Source of the DNA: Dehalococcoidia bacterium
Lineage (GTDB): Bacteria > Chloroflexota > Dehalococcoidia > Tepidiformales > Tepidiformaceae
Length of the DNA stretch: 38,144 bases
Direction: 5' to 3'
Assembly: GCA_007118095.1 (NCBI GenBank)
Contig: SKSF01000201.1
Location: forward strand, 1-38,144
Under the pieces are notes generated by a model, which worked only from the letters and a program-made list of their open reading frames with translations, searched no databases and was not told the origin of the DNA. Every line of letters begins with the position of its first letter. Positions within the stretch are counted from its first letter, which is position 1. A program made the translations under genes and the position numbers. This document shows positions 1 through 6,933 of this stretch, piece after piece.

Positions 1-2
1 AC

Positions 3-122
3 CCGACGGAGAACACGATGCCCTACATCATCGACGCGGTGAACGCGGGCGCGACCGTCGGCGAAATCTGCAACATGTGGCGCCGCGTCTACGGCCAATA
101 CAAGGAACAGATCGTCGTGTAA
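3..122 (+). CDS. Acyl-CoA (methylmalonyl-CoA) mutase large subunit, C-terminal fragment
   Basis: Only the last 39 codons are inside the window; the 5' part lies to the left. The residues ENTMPYIIDAVNAGATVGEI, followed by CNMWRRVYGQY, match the end of the catalytic (alpha/large) subunit of methylmalonyl-CoA mutase-type enzymes, which close with 'N-MP-I-AV-A-ATVGEI...R-V-G-Y'. The family uses a radical B12 mechanism to rearrange methylmalonyl-CoA and succinyl-CoA, or related acyl-CoAs such as isobutyryl-CoA, and works with a small cobalamin-binding subunit. The substrate cannot be told from this tail. The stop is TAA at 120-122. The gene converges on the sortase gene, with a 30-base gap and no obvious terminator. 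Confidence 0.8.
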   Translation, partial: PTENTMPYIIDAVNAGATVGEICNMWRRVYGQYKEQIVV

Positions 123-152
123 CGAAGCGACTGCCTGGCGCGTCCCCGGTGG

Positions 153-863
153 CTAGTGGACCTTCCGGGCGATGACGACATCGCGATGGAGGTACTCACC
201 GGGGCCGCCGGGCGAGAACTCGCGGTATTCGCCGCCGCAGGTAATCAAGGTTATCCACTCTTCGCCGTCGGGCCGGTCATCCGGCCAGATGAGATCGCCG
301 ACGGGCATCTCGTCGACCAGGTAGCGTTCCTTGAAGAAGACTTCGTAGCTGTACTCTTCCCCGTTGTCCATGAGGACCGTGATCTCGTCACCGTCCTCCA
401 GGTCCCAGAGGTTGTAGAAGGGGCCATGAATGTTGGGGAAGTAGGTGACATGGGCGGAGAAGACGGCGTTGCCCTCCCAGCCGGGCAAGAAGTCGTTGCC
501 ACCCCAACCGGTCTGGTTGGGGTCGTACCAACCGGTGTTATGGGGGTTGTGGGGGACTTCCATCTGGTTGGCCGCATCGACGCCGACCGGCTCGATCGCA
601 GAATCCACTCCGAAACGCGGGATGCGGATGCGGTATACCTGGCCAACATAGGGTGTGGCGGTCGGGCTCGGCGTTGCGGTCGGTGTTGGTTCCGGGGTTG
701 CCGTGGGGGTCGGCGTCGCTGTGGCAGTCGCCGTGGGCGCCGGCGTGGGCGTACCGGGCGACGCCGCAGGAGTCTCGACAACCTGGAGAGCGGCGACGGT
801 TAAGATTCCGACGACGACCCCGACGGCGATGGCGGACAGCAACCAGGAGCGACTGGCAGACAT
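153..863 (-). CDS. Sortase family transpeptidase (class D/E/F-like)
   Basis: A 236-residue protein with an N-terminal membrane anchor (about residues 7-29), a Pro/Thr/Ala-rich spacer (31-71) and a sortase domain (about 74-236). The catalytic residues are visible: His138 in FSAHVTY, Cys209 in TLITCGG (the TLxTC signature) and Arg227 in LHRDVVIA. Sortases are extracytoplasmic cysteine transpeptidases that cut sorting signals and join proteins to cell-surface groups. The length and single anchor suit class D, E or F enzymes. No LPxTG-like substrate or pilin gene is visible nearby, so its target is unknown. It converges on the mutase gene and lies downstream of a broken GNAT gene on the same strand. 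Confidence 0.85.
   Translation of the reverse strand: MSASRSWLLSAIAVGVVVGILTVAALQVVETPAASPGTPTPAPTATATATPTPTATPEPTPTATPSPTATPYVGQVYRIRIPRFGVDSAIEPVGVDAANQMEVPHNPHNTGWYDPNQTGWGGNDFLPGWEGNAVFSAHVTYFPNIHGPFYNLWDLEDGDEITVLMDNGEEYSYEVFFKERYLVDEMPVGDLIWPDDRPDGEEWITLITCGGEYREFSPGGPGEYLHRDVVIARKVH
651..773 (-). repeat. Low-complexity Pro/Thr/Ala-coding repeat in the sortase gene
   Basis: About 120 bases of degenerate short-unit repeat encode alternating Pro, Thr and Ala (residues about 31-71), with runs such as TPTATPEPTPTATPSPTATP. It forms a flexible stalk between the membrane anchor and the catalytic domain. Repeats of this type often vary in copy number between strains; that is inference here. 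Confidence 0.75.
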
Positions 864-954
864 TATTTCTCATTATGCGGGTGGTGGTGGCACTGCGCGG
901 TAAACGCGAAAGGCGGTACGTGACCAACATGACGCAGGGGGGCTGCGATAGCGG

Positions 955-1415
955 TTACAAGACAAGTTCGAGGAGCGGCAGACTGCGGCCCGGGATGCTG
1001 CCAGGGGGGCCACACCAATCCGCGCTGCGCCCACGCGAACATAGAAGAGTTCGGCGTTTGGATCGGCTTCGATTCGCATCGCCGTGTGGCCGGATTCGCG
1101 AGCGGCCGCCTTCGCGTGATCAAGGATGGCACGACCAAAACCGCTGCCGATACATCCCGGTTCGACAAAGAGATCCGTGAGCTCGACGCGGCGGGCATCG
1201 CATCGACTGAGCGCACAAAACCCGAGCCACCAGGCCATCAACCTCGGCAACGGCGGCTTTGCCCGGCGATTTCAGCGTGATGGTGAGCTCTGCCCGGCAG
1301 GCTTCCATGAACTCGCTGGAGTACCCCAGTATGCCCTGGAGCGGAACGCGAGCTCGCTCAGAGGCGCAGCATCGCCAGGCCGGGCGGGACGGATCGTGAC
1401 GGACGCGCTCACCAT
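955..1415 (-). pseudogene. GNAT family acetyltransferase, broken by three frameshifts
   Basis: An N-acetyltransferase can be rebuilt from three reading phases. It starts at ATG 1413-1415 (MVSASVTIRPARPGDAAPL) and continues to RAYWG. It then shifts near 1322-1327 (a run of four G on the coding strand, one base short) into MEACRAELTITLKSPGKAAV. It shifts back near 1225-1230 (one extra base) into ALSRCDARRVELTDLFVEPG, then FGRAILDHAKAAARESGHTA and IEADPNAELFY. A third one-base shift in a C run near 1008-1013 leads to PGSIPGRSLPLLELVL and a TAA at 955-957. The rebuilt length, about 154 residues, is normal for a GNAT. Either it is a decayed gene, or homopolymer sequencing errors broke it; two of the three shifts lie in homopolymers. 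The next gene upstream on the strand is the ctaG-like gene. Confidence 0.75.
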
Positions 1416-1452
1416 TGGCGCGTGATACTGCGGCGCCCCGGGGGCACGCCGA

Positions 1453-2364
1453 TTAGACCGGCTTGTGGAAAACCTGTTCGAGGGCCGCCTGGCGCTGGCG
1501 CTCGGCTTCACGCTGCTTCGCAAGGCGGATGTCGATGCGGTGGTTGTTGCGGGATTCGTACTGGAGCCAGGCCACGACGATCGCGGCCAGGGCGGCCACG
1601 AAGACAAGGTTGCCGCCGACCCAGAGGATGAGGATGGCGAGGTTCTGGTCGGTCGTGGGCACGGGCGCCCATGCCGCGGCGTTCTCGTGGAAGGACGTAT
1701 GGAACGTCGACTCCATGCTTAGGAACATGCCGCCAAAGAGTGCCTTGTGCGCCATTTCGAGCACGACATAGAGGCCACGGAGGGGATGTGCAAGGCGCCA
1801 TCGGATGGGGTCTACCGGGAACGCCGGGTACCAGAACATGATGCCGACAAGCAGGAGGGTGAAGAGCTGTGCATCGCGGACCAGGCTATATTGCGCGGCA
1901 AGGTCGGTGAGGCTGGTGAACTGCCAGGCATAGGTGACGACAGCGAACGCGAGCCATGTGGCCGGCGGGAAGGTGATCCAGCTCATGGGGAAGCCGCGGT
2001 AGAAGCGGCGGAGACGTGCGCTACCAGACTTTCCCAGGGCCCGGAAAGCAAGGGTGAGCGGACTCGCCAGCACGAAGAGCGGTGCGGCGACCATCGTGAT
2101 GAGCAGGAAGCCGGTGAAATTCACCCAGAGGGCCTGGTTGCCGTAATGCTCGATTGGACCGAGGACTGCGATCCAGAGGGTAACCATGCCGAGTACGAAG
2201 GCTGCAGCGCGCAGGCGCAGGAACTTGATCTCCGGACGGCCTACCCGGGCGTGGCGGACGCCAATGGCATAGAGGGCCGAGGCCCCTGCCAGGAGGGCAA
2301 GCCAATGCGGAGCGAACGAAATACTTCGCAGCAGGTCGCCGAAGGCGGGCGCGAATTCGAACAT
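1453..2364 (-). CDS. ctaG: Cytochrome c oxidase assembly factor CtaG-like membrane protein
   Basis: A 303-residue integral membrane protein with about seven hydrophobic segments, matching the caa3-type CtaG family (as in Bacillus). Typical features are the start FEFAPAFGDLLRSISFAPHW, conserved His in the membrane part (IEHYGNQALW, EMAHKALFGG, FHTSFHENAAAW), and GIMFWYPAFPVDPIRWRLAH. In Bacillus, CtaG is needed for assembly of the caa3 cytochrome oxidase, probably through copper insertion. No oxidase genes are in the window. The charged C-terminus (QREAERQRQAALEQ) is probably cytoplasmic. It starts at ATG 2362-2364 and diverges from the thioesterase gene, with 131 bases between them. Confidence 0.8.
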   Translation of the reverse strand: MFEFAPAFGDLLRSISFAPHWLALLAGASALYAIGVRHARVGRPEIKFLRLRAAAFVLGMVTLWIAVLGPIEHYGNQALWVNFTGFLLITMVAAPLFVLASPLTLAFRALGKSGSARLRRFYRGFPMSWITFPPATWLAFAVVTYAWQFTSLTDLAAQYSLVRDAQLFTLLLVGIMFWYPAFPVDPIRWRLAHPLRGLYVVLEMAHKALFGGMFLSMESTFHTSFHENAAAWAPVPTTDQNLAILILWVGGNLVFVAALAAIVVAWLQYESRNNHRIDIRLAKQREAERQRQAALEQVFHKPV

Positions 2365-2495
2365 AGGGACATGTTGCAGGATAGCAGCATGGGGACGACC
2401 TCACGTTTCAACAGCCGTAAATTGTGAGGCTATCCCATGTCGACGCTGTTGCCCCGCCGGCGTACGCTCCAGCCTCACGCAAGAGGAGGGACGGC

Positions 2496-2903
2496 ATGAG
2501 TGTCGAGCAGATGAAGGCCGGGGATTCGGCCACACTTTCGGTCGTGGTCCAGCCGGAGCATTTTGCGAGCGGCATCGTCGAAGGGACCCCGGACGTGTTT
2601 AGCACGCCAGCGATGGGAGCACTGGTGGAGAAGGCGGCCGCGGAGTGGGTGGCGCAATTCCAGGGGGCGGGCCAGATTACAGTCGGCACGCAGCTTGTCA
2701 TCAATCACACGGGGGCAACGCCGGAAGGGATGACCGTTACCGCGACCGTCACGCTGAAGGAGACGGACGGGCGCCGGCTGGACTTCGAATGGGAGGCCAG
2801 CGACGGGCAGGAGACGGTCGGCCACGGGACGCACCAGCGGTTCGTGCTCGACCGCTCGCGTTTCGAAGAGCGGCTGGCAGCGAAGCGGGCACAGAACCGC
2901 TAA
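2496..2903 (+). CDS. Hotdog-fold thioesterase, fluoroacetyl-CoA thioesterase (FlK)-like
   Basis: A 135-residue hotdog protein. I start it at ATG 2496 because a strong Shine-Dalgarno (AGAGGAGGG) lies just before; an earlier in-frame start at 2424 would add an unconserved stretch. The FlK-like catalytic residues are in order: VFSTPAMGALVEKAA (Thr and Glu), then VINHTGATPEGM (His). HGTHQRFVLDRSRFEERL closes the fold. FlK hydrolyses fluoroacetyl-CoA, but most relatives are general acyl-CoA thioesterases, so the substrate is unknown. Its TAA (2901-2903) overlaps the stop codon of the convergent comF gene. Confidence 0.75.
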   Translation: MSVEQMKAGDSATLSVVVQPEHFASGIVEGTPDVFSTPAMGALVEKAAAEWVAQFQGAGQITVGTQLVINHTGATPEGMTVTATVTLKETDGRRLDFEWEASDGQETVGHGTHQRFVLDRSRFEERLAAKRAQNR

Positions 2904-3640
2904 ATATTCAGCGATTTGTCGGCGGGTGCGCTATAGGTCGCGCGGGCAAAGGCGATGGCGTTGACGTTCGAGGCGCCCATATCGCGCAGGACGCGAGCGC
3001 ATTCGTTGACGGTGGCGCCGGTGGTAACAACGTCGTCAAGGAGCGCGACGTTTGCACCCAGTAGTGACGGGCCTTCGTAGCGGAAGGCGCCACTGATATT
3101 CCGGGACCGCTCGGTGGGGGCGAGGCCGTACTGGGCGCGCGTCTTCCTGGCCCGGATGAGCCGGTCAGGGGGAGATTCGATGGCGAGCGCTTCGAGAAGC
3201 AACTCTGCCTGGTTGAAGCCGCGTTCGCGGCGGCGCGAACGATGGAGGGGCACCGGGAAGACGGCGTCGTAGCTGCCTGGGGCCAGGATGGGCTGGATGT
3301 GGCGAGCCATGACGGGGGCCAGGGGGAGTGCGTTGCGGTATTTGAGCGCCCGGATGAGCGAACGGGAAATCCTGTTGTACTCGAACGGAGCCTGCACGCC
3401 GGAGAGGGCGTCGAAACCGAAGCAGAGTGGACAGTTGTCCTCGCCTTCCCAGCCGGCCGAGCAGAAGGGGCAGCGGGGCACGGCCGCGCTTTCAATGAGC
3501 CTGGCTTCGCAGGCGTCGCAGAAGGGAGTTTCGAACTCGCCGCAGGCCGGGCAGCGTAGCGGGTAGAGCAGGTCGACGGCGCGATCCCATGCGGCAGTGA
3601 TAACGGGCCAGGGTGAAATGCCAGGACGCAGTATGCGCAT
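2900..3640 (-). CDS. comF: ComF family phosphoribosyltransferase-like protein
   Basis: A 246-residue protein with a Cys-rich zinc-binding N-terminus (LRCPACGEFETPFCDACEAR, then PRCPFC and NCPLC) followed by a PRTase fold. The signature is PVPLHRSRRRERGFNQAELL and the PRPP loop VALLDDVVTTGATVNEC. ComF is required for DNA uptake in Bacillus and related naturally competent bacteria, where it helps move single-stranded DNA inward; in many genomes it occurs without other competence genes and its reaction is not known. I prefer ATG 3640, which has GGGAGG seven bases upstream, over a GTG at 3652. It diverges from moaD and its stop codon overlaps that of the thioesterase gene. Confidence 0.85.
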   Translation of the reverse strand: MRILRPGISPWPVITAAWDRAVDLLYPLRCPACGEFETPFCDACEARLIESAAVPRCPFCSAGWEGEDNCPLCFGFDALSGVQAPFEYNRISRSLIRALKYRNALPLAPVMARHIQPILAPGSYDAVFPVPLHRSRRRERGFNQAELLLEALAIESPPDRLIRARKTRAQYGLAPTERSRNISGAFRYEGPSLLGANVALLDDVVTTGATVNECARVLRDMGASNVNAIAFARATYSAPADKSLNI

Positions 3641-3678
3641 GCGGCCTCCCACGCAGGGCGGTATCCTACAGGTAGCGT

Positions 3679-3942
3679 ATGAAGGTCACAGTGTTGTTGT
3701 TTGCATCGGTCGCGGAGGCGGCAGGAACGCGGCAAATCGAGGTCGAGGCCCCGGCAAACGCGCGCGTGGCGGAGGTTCGCGACCAGGTTCTTGAAGCATA
3801 CCCGGCGCTGGAGCGATTCGCGCCGAACCTGATGTACGCAGTCAACGAAGAATATGCCGGACTGGACACGCCAGTGGAAGCGGGTTCGCGGGTTGCGTTC
3901 ATCCCGCCGGTGTCCGGGGGAGGTGGCCTGTGTTTCGTGTAA
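3679..3942 (+). CDS. moaD: MoaD, molybdopterin synthase sulfur-carrier subunit, with extra C-terminal residues
   Basis: An 87-residue ubiquitin-like beta-grasp protein (MKVTVLLFASVAEAAGTRQI at the start, NLMYAVNEEYAGLDTPVEAG in the middle, VAFIPPVSGG near the end). MoaD carries a thiocarboxylate on a C-terminal Gly-Gly and passes the sulfur to precursor Z on MoaE. Here the reading frame does not end at Gly-Gly: it continues as GGGGLCFV before TAA. A strictly terminal Gly-Gly is needed for adenylation in the known cycle, so either the tail is clipped, or the protein is another sulfur carrier, or the tail exists because the DNA doubles as the moaE ribosome-binding site. It is the first gene of a three-gene operon and overlaps moaE by 13 bases. 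Confidence 0.85.
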   Translation: MKVTVLLFASVAEAAGTRQIEVEAPANARVAEVRDQVLEAYPALERFAPNLMYAVNEEYAGLDTPVEAGSRVAFIPPVSGGGGLCFV

Positions 3943-4370
3943 CGCCCGAGGTGCTGGACCCGAACGATGCGATCCAGGCGGTGGAGGACCCGGCGGCGGG
4001 GGCCATCGACGTGTTCCTGGGCGTCGTGCGGAACGAGAACAAGGGGCGATCGGTGGACTACCTGGAATACGAGGCCTACCCGGAGATGGCGGAGAAGGTG
4101 ATGGCGGAGATCGCCGACGAGGCCCGTGAGCGGTTCGGGCTGCTGCACTGCTCAGTGATGCACCGGACGGGCCGGCTCGAAATCGGAGAGACGAGCCTGG
4201 TGGTCGCGATCAGCAGCGCGCACCGGGCGGCGTCGTTCGAGGGCGGGCACTGGTTCGTCAACGAGATCAAGAAGCGGGTGCCGGTCTGGAAGAAGGAAGT
4301 GTGGACGGACGGGGAGGAGTGGATTGAAGGGCCGGAGTCGCTAGGGGTGCAACAGGCGGGCGAGCGATGA
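3930..4370 (+). CDS. moaE: MoaE, molybdopterin synthase catalytic subunit
   Basis: A 146-residue protein that begins at GTG 3930 inside the end of moaD, preceded by GGGAGGTGG. Family landmarks are DVFLGVVRNENKGRSVDYLE, the basic catalytic region VNEIKKRVPVWKKE (the E. coli equivalent is APFWKRE) and a conserved Trp near the end (WTDGEEW). MoaE forms a heterotetramer with MoaD and inserts two sulfurs into cyclic pyranopterin monophosphate to give molybdopterin, the precursor of Mo and W cofactors. The aldehyde:ferredoxin oxidoreductase in this window would use such a cofactor. It overlaps the Nudix gene by ATGA. Confidence 0.92.
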   Translation: MFRVTPEVLDPNDAIQAVEDPAAGAIDVFLGVVRNENKGRSVDYLEYEAYPEMAEKVMAEIADEARERFGLLHCSVMHRTGRLEIGETSLVVAISSAHRAASFEGGHWFVNEIKKRVPVWKKEVWTDGEEWIEGPESLGVQQAGER

Positions 4371-4900
4371 CGCACCATCCGCATGCGACCAGCCGGTTTT
4401 GCATGCATTGCGGTCAGCGGCTGATGTCCGCGATCCCGGAAGGAGATACACAGCGGCGGCTGGTGTGTCTCGATTGTGGTTTTGTGCATTACATCAACCC
4501 ACGCCCGGTCGCGGGTACGATCCCTGAGCGCGACGACGGGCGGCTGCTCCTGGTGCGGCGGGCGATTGAGCCACGGGTAGGGACATGGGTCTTCCCCGGC
4601 GGGTACATGGACGTGGAAGAGACGGCCGAGGAGGCCGCCATCCGCGAGACGAAGGAAGAAGCGCTCCTGGAGGTGCAGGAGCTGTCGCTGCTGGGCGTTT
4701 ACACGCGCCCGGGGCCGGGTGTTGTTGTCGTCGTCTACGAGGCGCTGGCGTTTGGGGAAGGCGCGGTAGGGGACGAAACGAGCGAGATTGCCTGGTTCCG
4801 ACCGAACGACATCCCCTGGGAAGAGCTGGCATTCGACACGACCCACTGGGCGCTGCGGGACTGGGCACGCCGGAGGGGCTTCCCCGCGCCGGAGGATTAG
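4367..4900 (+). CDS. Nudix hydrolase with N-terminal zinc ribbon
   Basis: A 177-residue protein. Residues about 12-37 form a zinc ribbon (FCMHCGQRL, then LVCLDCGFVHY). The Nudix box follows at about residues 78-99: GGYMDVEETAEEAAIRETKE then EA, with the REx2EE metal-binding core (here RETKEEA). Nudix enzymes cut nucleoside diphosphates linked to another group; zinc-ribbon members include NAD-type pyrophosphatases, though this one is shorter than NudC. The substrate cannot be assigned. The start ATG overlaps the moaE stop (ATGA), so it is translationally coupled to the moa genes. Its stop overlaps by three bases the stop of the helicase-loader gene on the other strand. Confidence 0.85.
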   Translation: MTHHPHATSRFCMHCGQRLMSAIPEGDTQRRLVCLDCGFVHYINPRPVAGTIPERDDGRLLLVRRAIEPRVGTWVFPGGYMDVEETAEEAAIRETKEEALLEVQELSLLGVYTRPGPGVVVVVYEALAFGEGAVGDETSEIAWFRPNDIPWEELAFDTTHWALRDWARRRGFPAPED

Positions 4901-6309
4901 CGATTCCGAGGGCGGCCGGAGTTTCCCCGTCCCTGGGATGAAATGTGGCCGAGCCCGTAGTGCGGCGCGAGGATGGTGGCCAACATCCCGGCACGGGGGT
5001 CGGCAATCCGCGCAAGAATGCGCGGGTACGTTGGCTGGAGGTCCTCGAGCGGCTGGTCTGTCGTGACGACGGAGGGGAGGCCGGCGACGGTGCGGTAATT
5101 CACCACCTGGTAGAGCTTCTCGCCGGCCCAAGGGGAGGCGTTCTGGGCGCCCAGGTCGTCGAGGACGAGCAGAGAGCAGTCGCGAACGCGGTCGAACAGG
5201 TCGTCGTCGGTTTCTTCGCGGCCGGGGGCGTAGGAGCGCCGGAGGTGATCGAGCAGGTCGGGGACGACGGCAAAGACCACATCCTCGCCGCGCGCGAGGC
5301 GGCGATTGGCGATGGCGGCCGCGAGATGGGTTTTGCCGCACCCATTGGGGCCCTGTAGCAGGAGCCAGCCGGCGGGGTTGTCGGCGAAGCTGGTGGCGGC
5401 GCGATAGGCGGCATCGAGCGAGGCCTGTTCGTCGCGCTGGAGCCCGGGGATGTTGACTTCGAAGTTGCGGAACTGGAGAGCCTCAAGGCGATCGCGGCTC
5501 ATGCCGCCAACCTGGCGGTATCCCGTACGACTTACCCCAGCGAGGGTAACCGCGTGCGAGAGGCGGGGATCGCCGAGGCGTGTGGAAAGCCGGTCATCGA
5601 GGCGATCGACCGGGGTGGTGGTGGTGAAGACGGTTGGCAGCGCTTCGTTGTAGCGCGCGTTGATGAGCTGGAAGAGTTTCTCGCGGCCCCACGGGGTTGG
5701 TGCACCGGCGTCTACTTCGTCGAGGACGAGTAGTGGCGCCGTCCTGACCTGTTCGTATACCTGTTCGTAGCCGGGCTCGTCGTCGTCCGGGGCGAAGCCG
5801 GCGCGGAGGTGGTCGAGCAGGTCGGCCACGGTAAGGAAGAGCGCGGGCTCGCCGGCATCGACGCGGGCATTGGCGATGGCAGCGGCCAGGTGGGTCTTGC
5901 CGCTCCCGCTGGGGCCGCTGAGGACGAGCCAGGCGCGGGCATCGGCGGCGAAGGCGCGGGCTGCTTCGAGCGCGGCAGCGGCAGCATCACGCTCCCCGGC
6001 ACGGCCGTGCGGGTCGAAGTTCTCGAAGCGATAGCGGCCGAGCGGCGCCAGGTTGCCGATGCGCTGGAGGCGTTCGCGGCGGACATCGGCAGCTTCGCGG
6101 AGAACGCAGTCACAGGGTTCGGCGCGGCCGAACATGGGGTCATCGATCGAGCGTTCGCGGCGGACGAAGCCTGCGCCGTGGCAGACGGGACAACCGGAGG
6201 CGCCGGGGGCGTCGCCGGCGGGATCATCGATAGCGGGGGAGGTTTCCGTATCCGCCGCCGAGATAGCGTCGCTTCTGCTCTTCGAAAGAATGTCGCGAAG
6301 TTCTTTCAT
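4897..6309 (-). CDS. DnaC/DnaI-type helicase loader with two tandem AAA+ ATPase modules
   Basis: A 470-residue protein with a Cys motif near the N-terminus (Cys40-PVC43 and Cys66-DC68), which looks like the zinc-binding domain of DnaI. Two DnaC/IstB-like ATPase modules follow. Module 1 has Walker A GPSGSGKT (132-139) and Walker B LLVLDE (193-198). Module 2 has Walker A GPNGCGKT (320-327) and Walker B LLVLDD (380-385). Each ends with an Arg-containing strand (RLGDPRLSHAV and RIADPRAGMLATI). Known DnaC and DnaI loaders have one module. ATG 6309 is supported by GGAGGG eight bases upstream, and by the Cys motif, which needs this upstream start. It is the last gene after rplI, dnaB and the DnaD-domain gene, and overlaps the latter by 86 bases. 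Loading DnaB helicase is inferred from context and family. Confidence 0.85.
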   Translation of the reverse strand: MKELRDILSKSRSDAISAADTETSPAIDDPAGDAPGASGCPVCHGAGFVRRERSIDDPMFGRAEPCDCVLREAADVRRERLQRIGNLAPLGRYRFENFDPHGRAGERDAAAAALEAARAFAADARAWLVLSGPSGSGKTHLAAAIANARVDAGEPALFLTVADLLDHLRAGFAPDDDEPGYEQVYEQVRTAPLLVLDEVDAGAPTPWGREKLFQLINARYNEALPTVFTTTTPVDRLDDRLSTRLGDPRLSHAVTLAGVSRTGYRQVGGMSRDRLEALQFRNFEVNIPGLQRDEQASLDAAYRAATSFADNPAGWLLLQGPNGCGKTHLAAAIANRRLARGEDVVFAVVPDLLDHLRRSYAPGREETDDDLFDRVRDCSLLVLDDLGAQNASPWAGEKLYQVVNYRTVAGLPSVVTTDQPLEDLQPTYPRILARIADPRAGMLATILAPHYGLGHISSQGRGNSGRPRNR

Positions 6310-6931
6310 CGCCGTGGCCCTCCAGGGACCATGATTCGAGGATGCGTTCGATATAGCGCCAGTTCCGGACGTTGCGCTCCGCGGCTTCGCGGAAGGCGTC
6401 TTCGATCCATTCGGGCGGGTAGTTGTCGGCGGTTTCGGTGAGCTTATCGGCCATGATCGGGGTGATGGTGCCGATGTGCTCTTCATAGAGGCGGAAGATG
6501 TCGGGACGCTCGGCCGGGGTCCATTCGGAGACGGTGGCACCGGGGCGGATGGTGAGCTGGCCAGCACGGGCGCGCTGGATGGCGTTGCGGGCCGGGGGAT
6601 TGTTGATGAAATAGACGAGCTCGCCGTCGCGCGCGCCGCGGACGTGAAGCGCAAGGAGCGCGCCGACCCGCAGGCAGCCGTTAAGGCCATGCTCCAATCC
6701 TTTTCGACCGGTCCCGAGGTTCTCGAAGCTTTCGCGGGCGGGCGCGTGGGCCCAGAGGTCTTCGACGGAGATGCAGCGGGGCTCGGCCTTCTTCTCCTGC
6801 GCCATGCGAGCGACCCAGAGGAAGGCGAGCAGCTCGTCCGGGGACTGCAGACGCGGCAGGACGGTCTCGAAGAAAACGTTGGGGATGGAGGTCCCCTTGC
6901 CGATGGAAGGAAAGCCGCGGAATTCGGTCAT
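6224..6931 (-). CDS. DnaD-domain replication initiation protein
   Basis: A 235-residue protein. The N-terminal half (GFPSIGKGTSIPNVFFETVL, LARLQSPDELLAFLWV-like helices) resembles the winged-helix part of DnaD-like proteins. The C-terminal DnaD/DnaB_2 domain is clear at about residues 143-210: IFRLYEEHIGTITPIMADKL, then NYPPEWIEDAFREAAERN and VRNWRYIERILESW. In Bacillus, DnaD and DnaB proteins remodel the origin and recruit the helicase loader. The gene lies two bases after the helicase gene and overlaps the loader gene by 86 bases in another frame. A longer upstream extension of the frame (to 7132) was rejected because it only mirrors the dnaB coding sequence. Confidence 0.85.
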   Translation of the reverse strand: MTEFRGFPSIGKGTSIPNVFFETVLPRLQSPDELLAFLWVARMAQEKKAEPRCISVEDLWAHAPARESFENLGTGRKGLEHGLNGCLRVGALLALHVRGARDGELVYFINNPPARNAIQRARAGQLTIRPGATVSEWTPAERPDIFRLYEEHIGTITPIMADKLTETADNYPPEWIEDAFREAAERNVRNWRYIERILESWSLEGHGDERTSRHSFEEQKRRYLGGGYGNLPRYR

Positions 6932-6933
6932 GG

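Noticed and set aside
651-773. CRISPR-like or tandem repeat array
   Set aside because: The repeats are short and degenerate and stay in frame as Pro/Thr/Ala codons, so it is a protein stalk. No CRISPR array is present anywhere in the window.
4076-5341. 421-codon minus-strand frame across the moaE, Nudix and loader genes
   Set aside because: Overlaps three supported genes; strongly Arg/Pro-biased translation without a domain.
6310-6690. N-terminal extension of the loader frame up to 6690
   Set aside because: The added part is only Ser/Pro/Thr/Ala-rich shadow of the DnaD-domain gene; the Shine-Dalgarno and the family start favour 6309.
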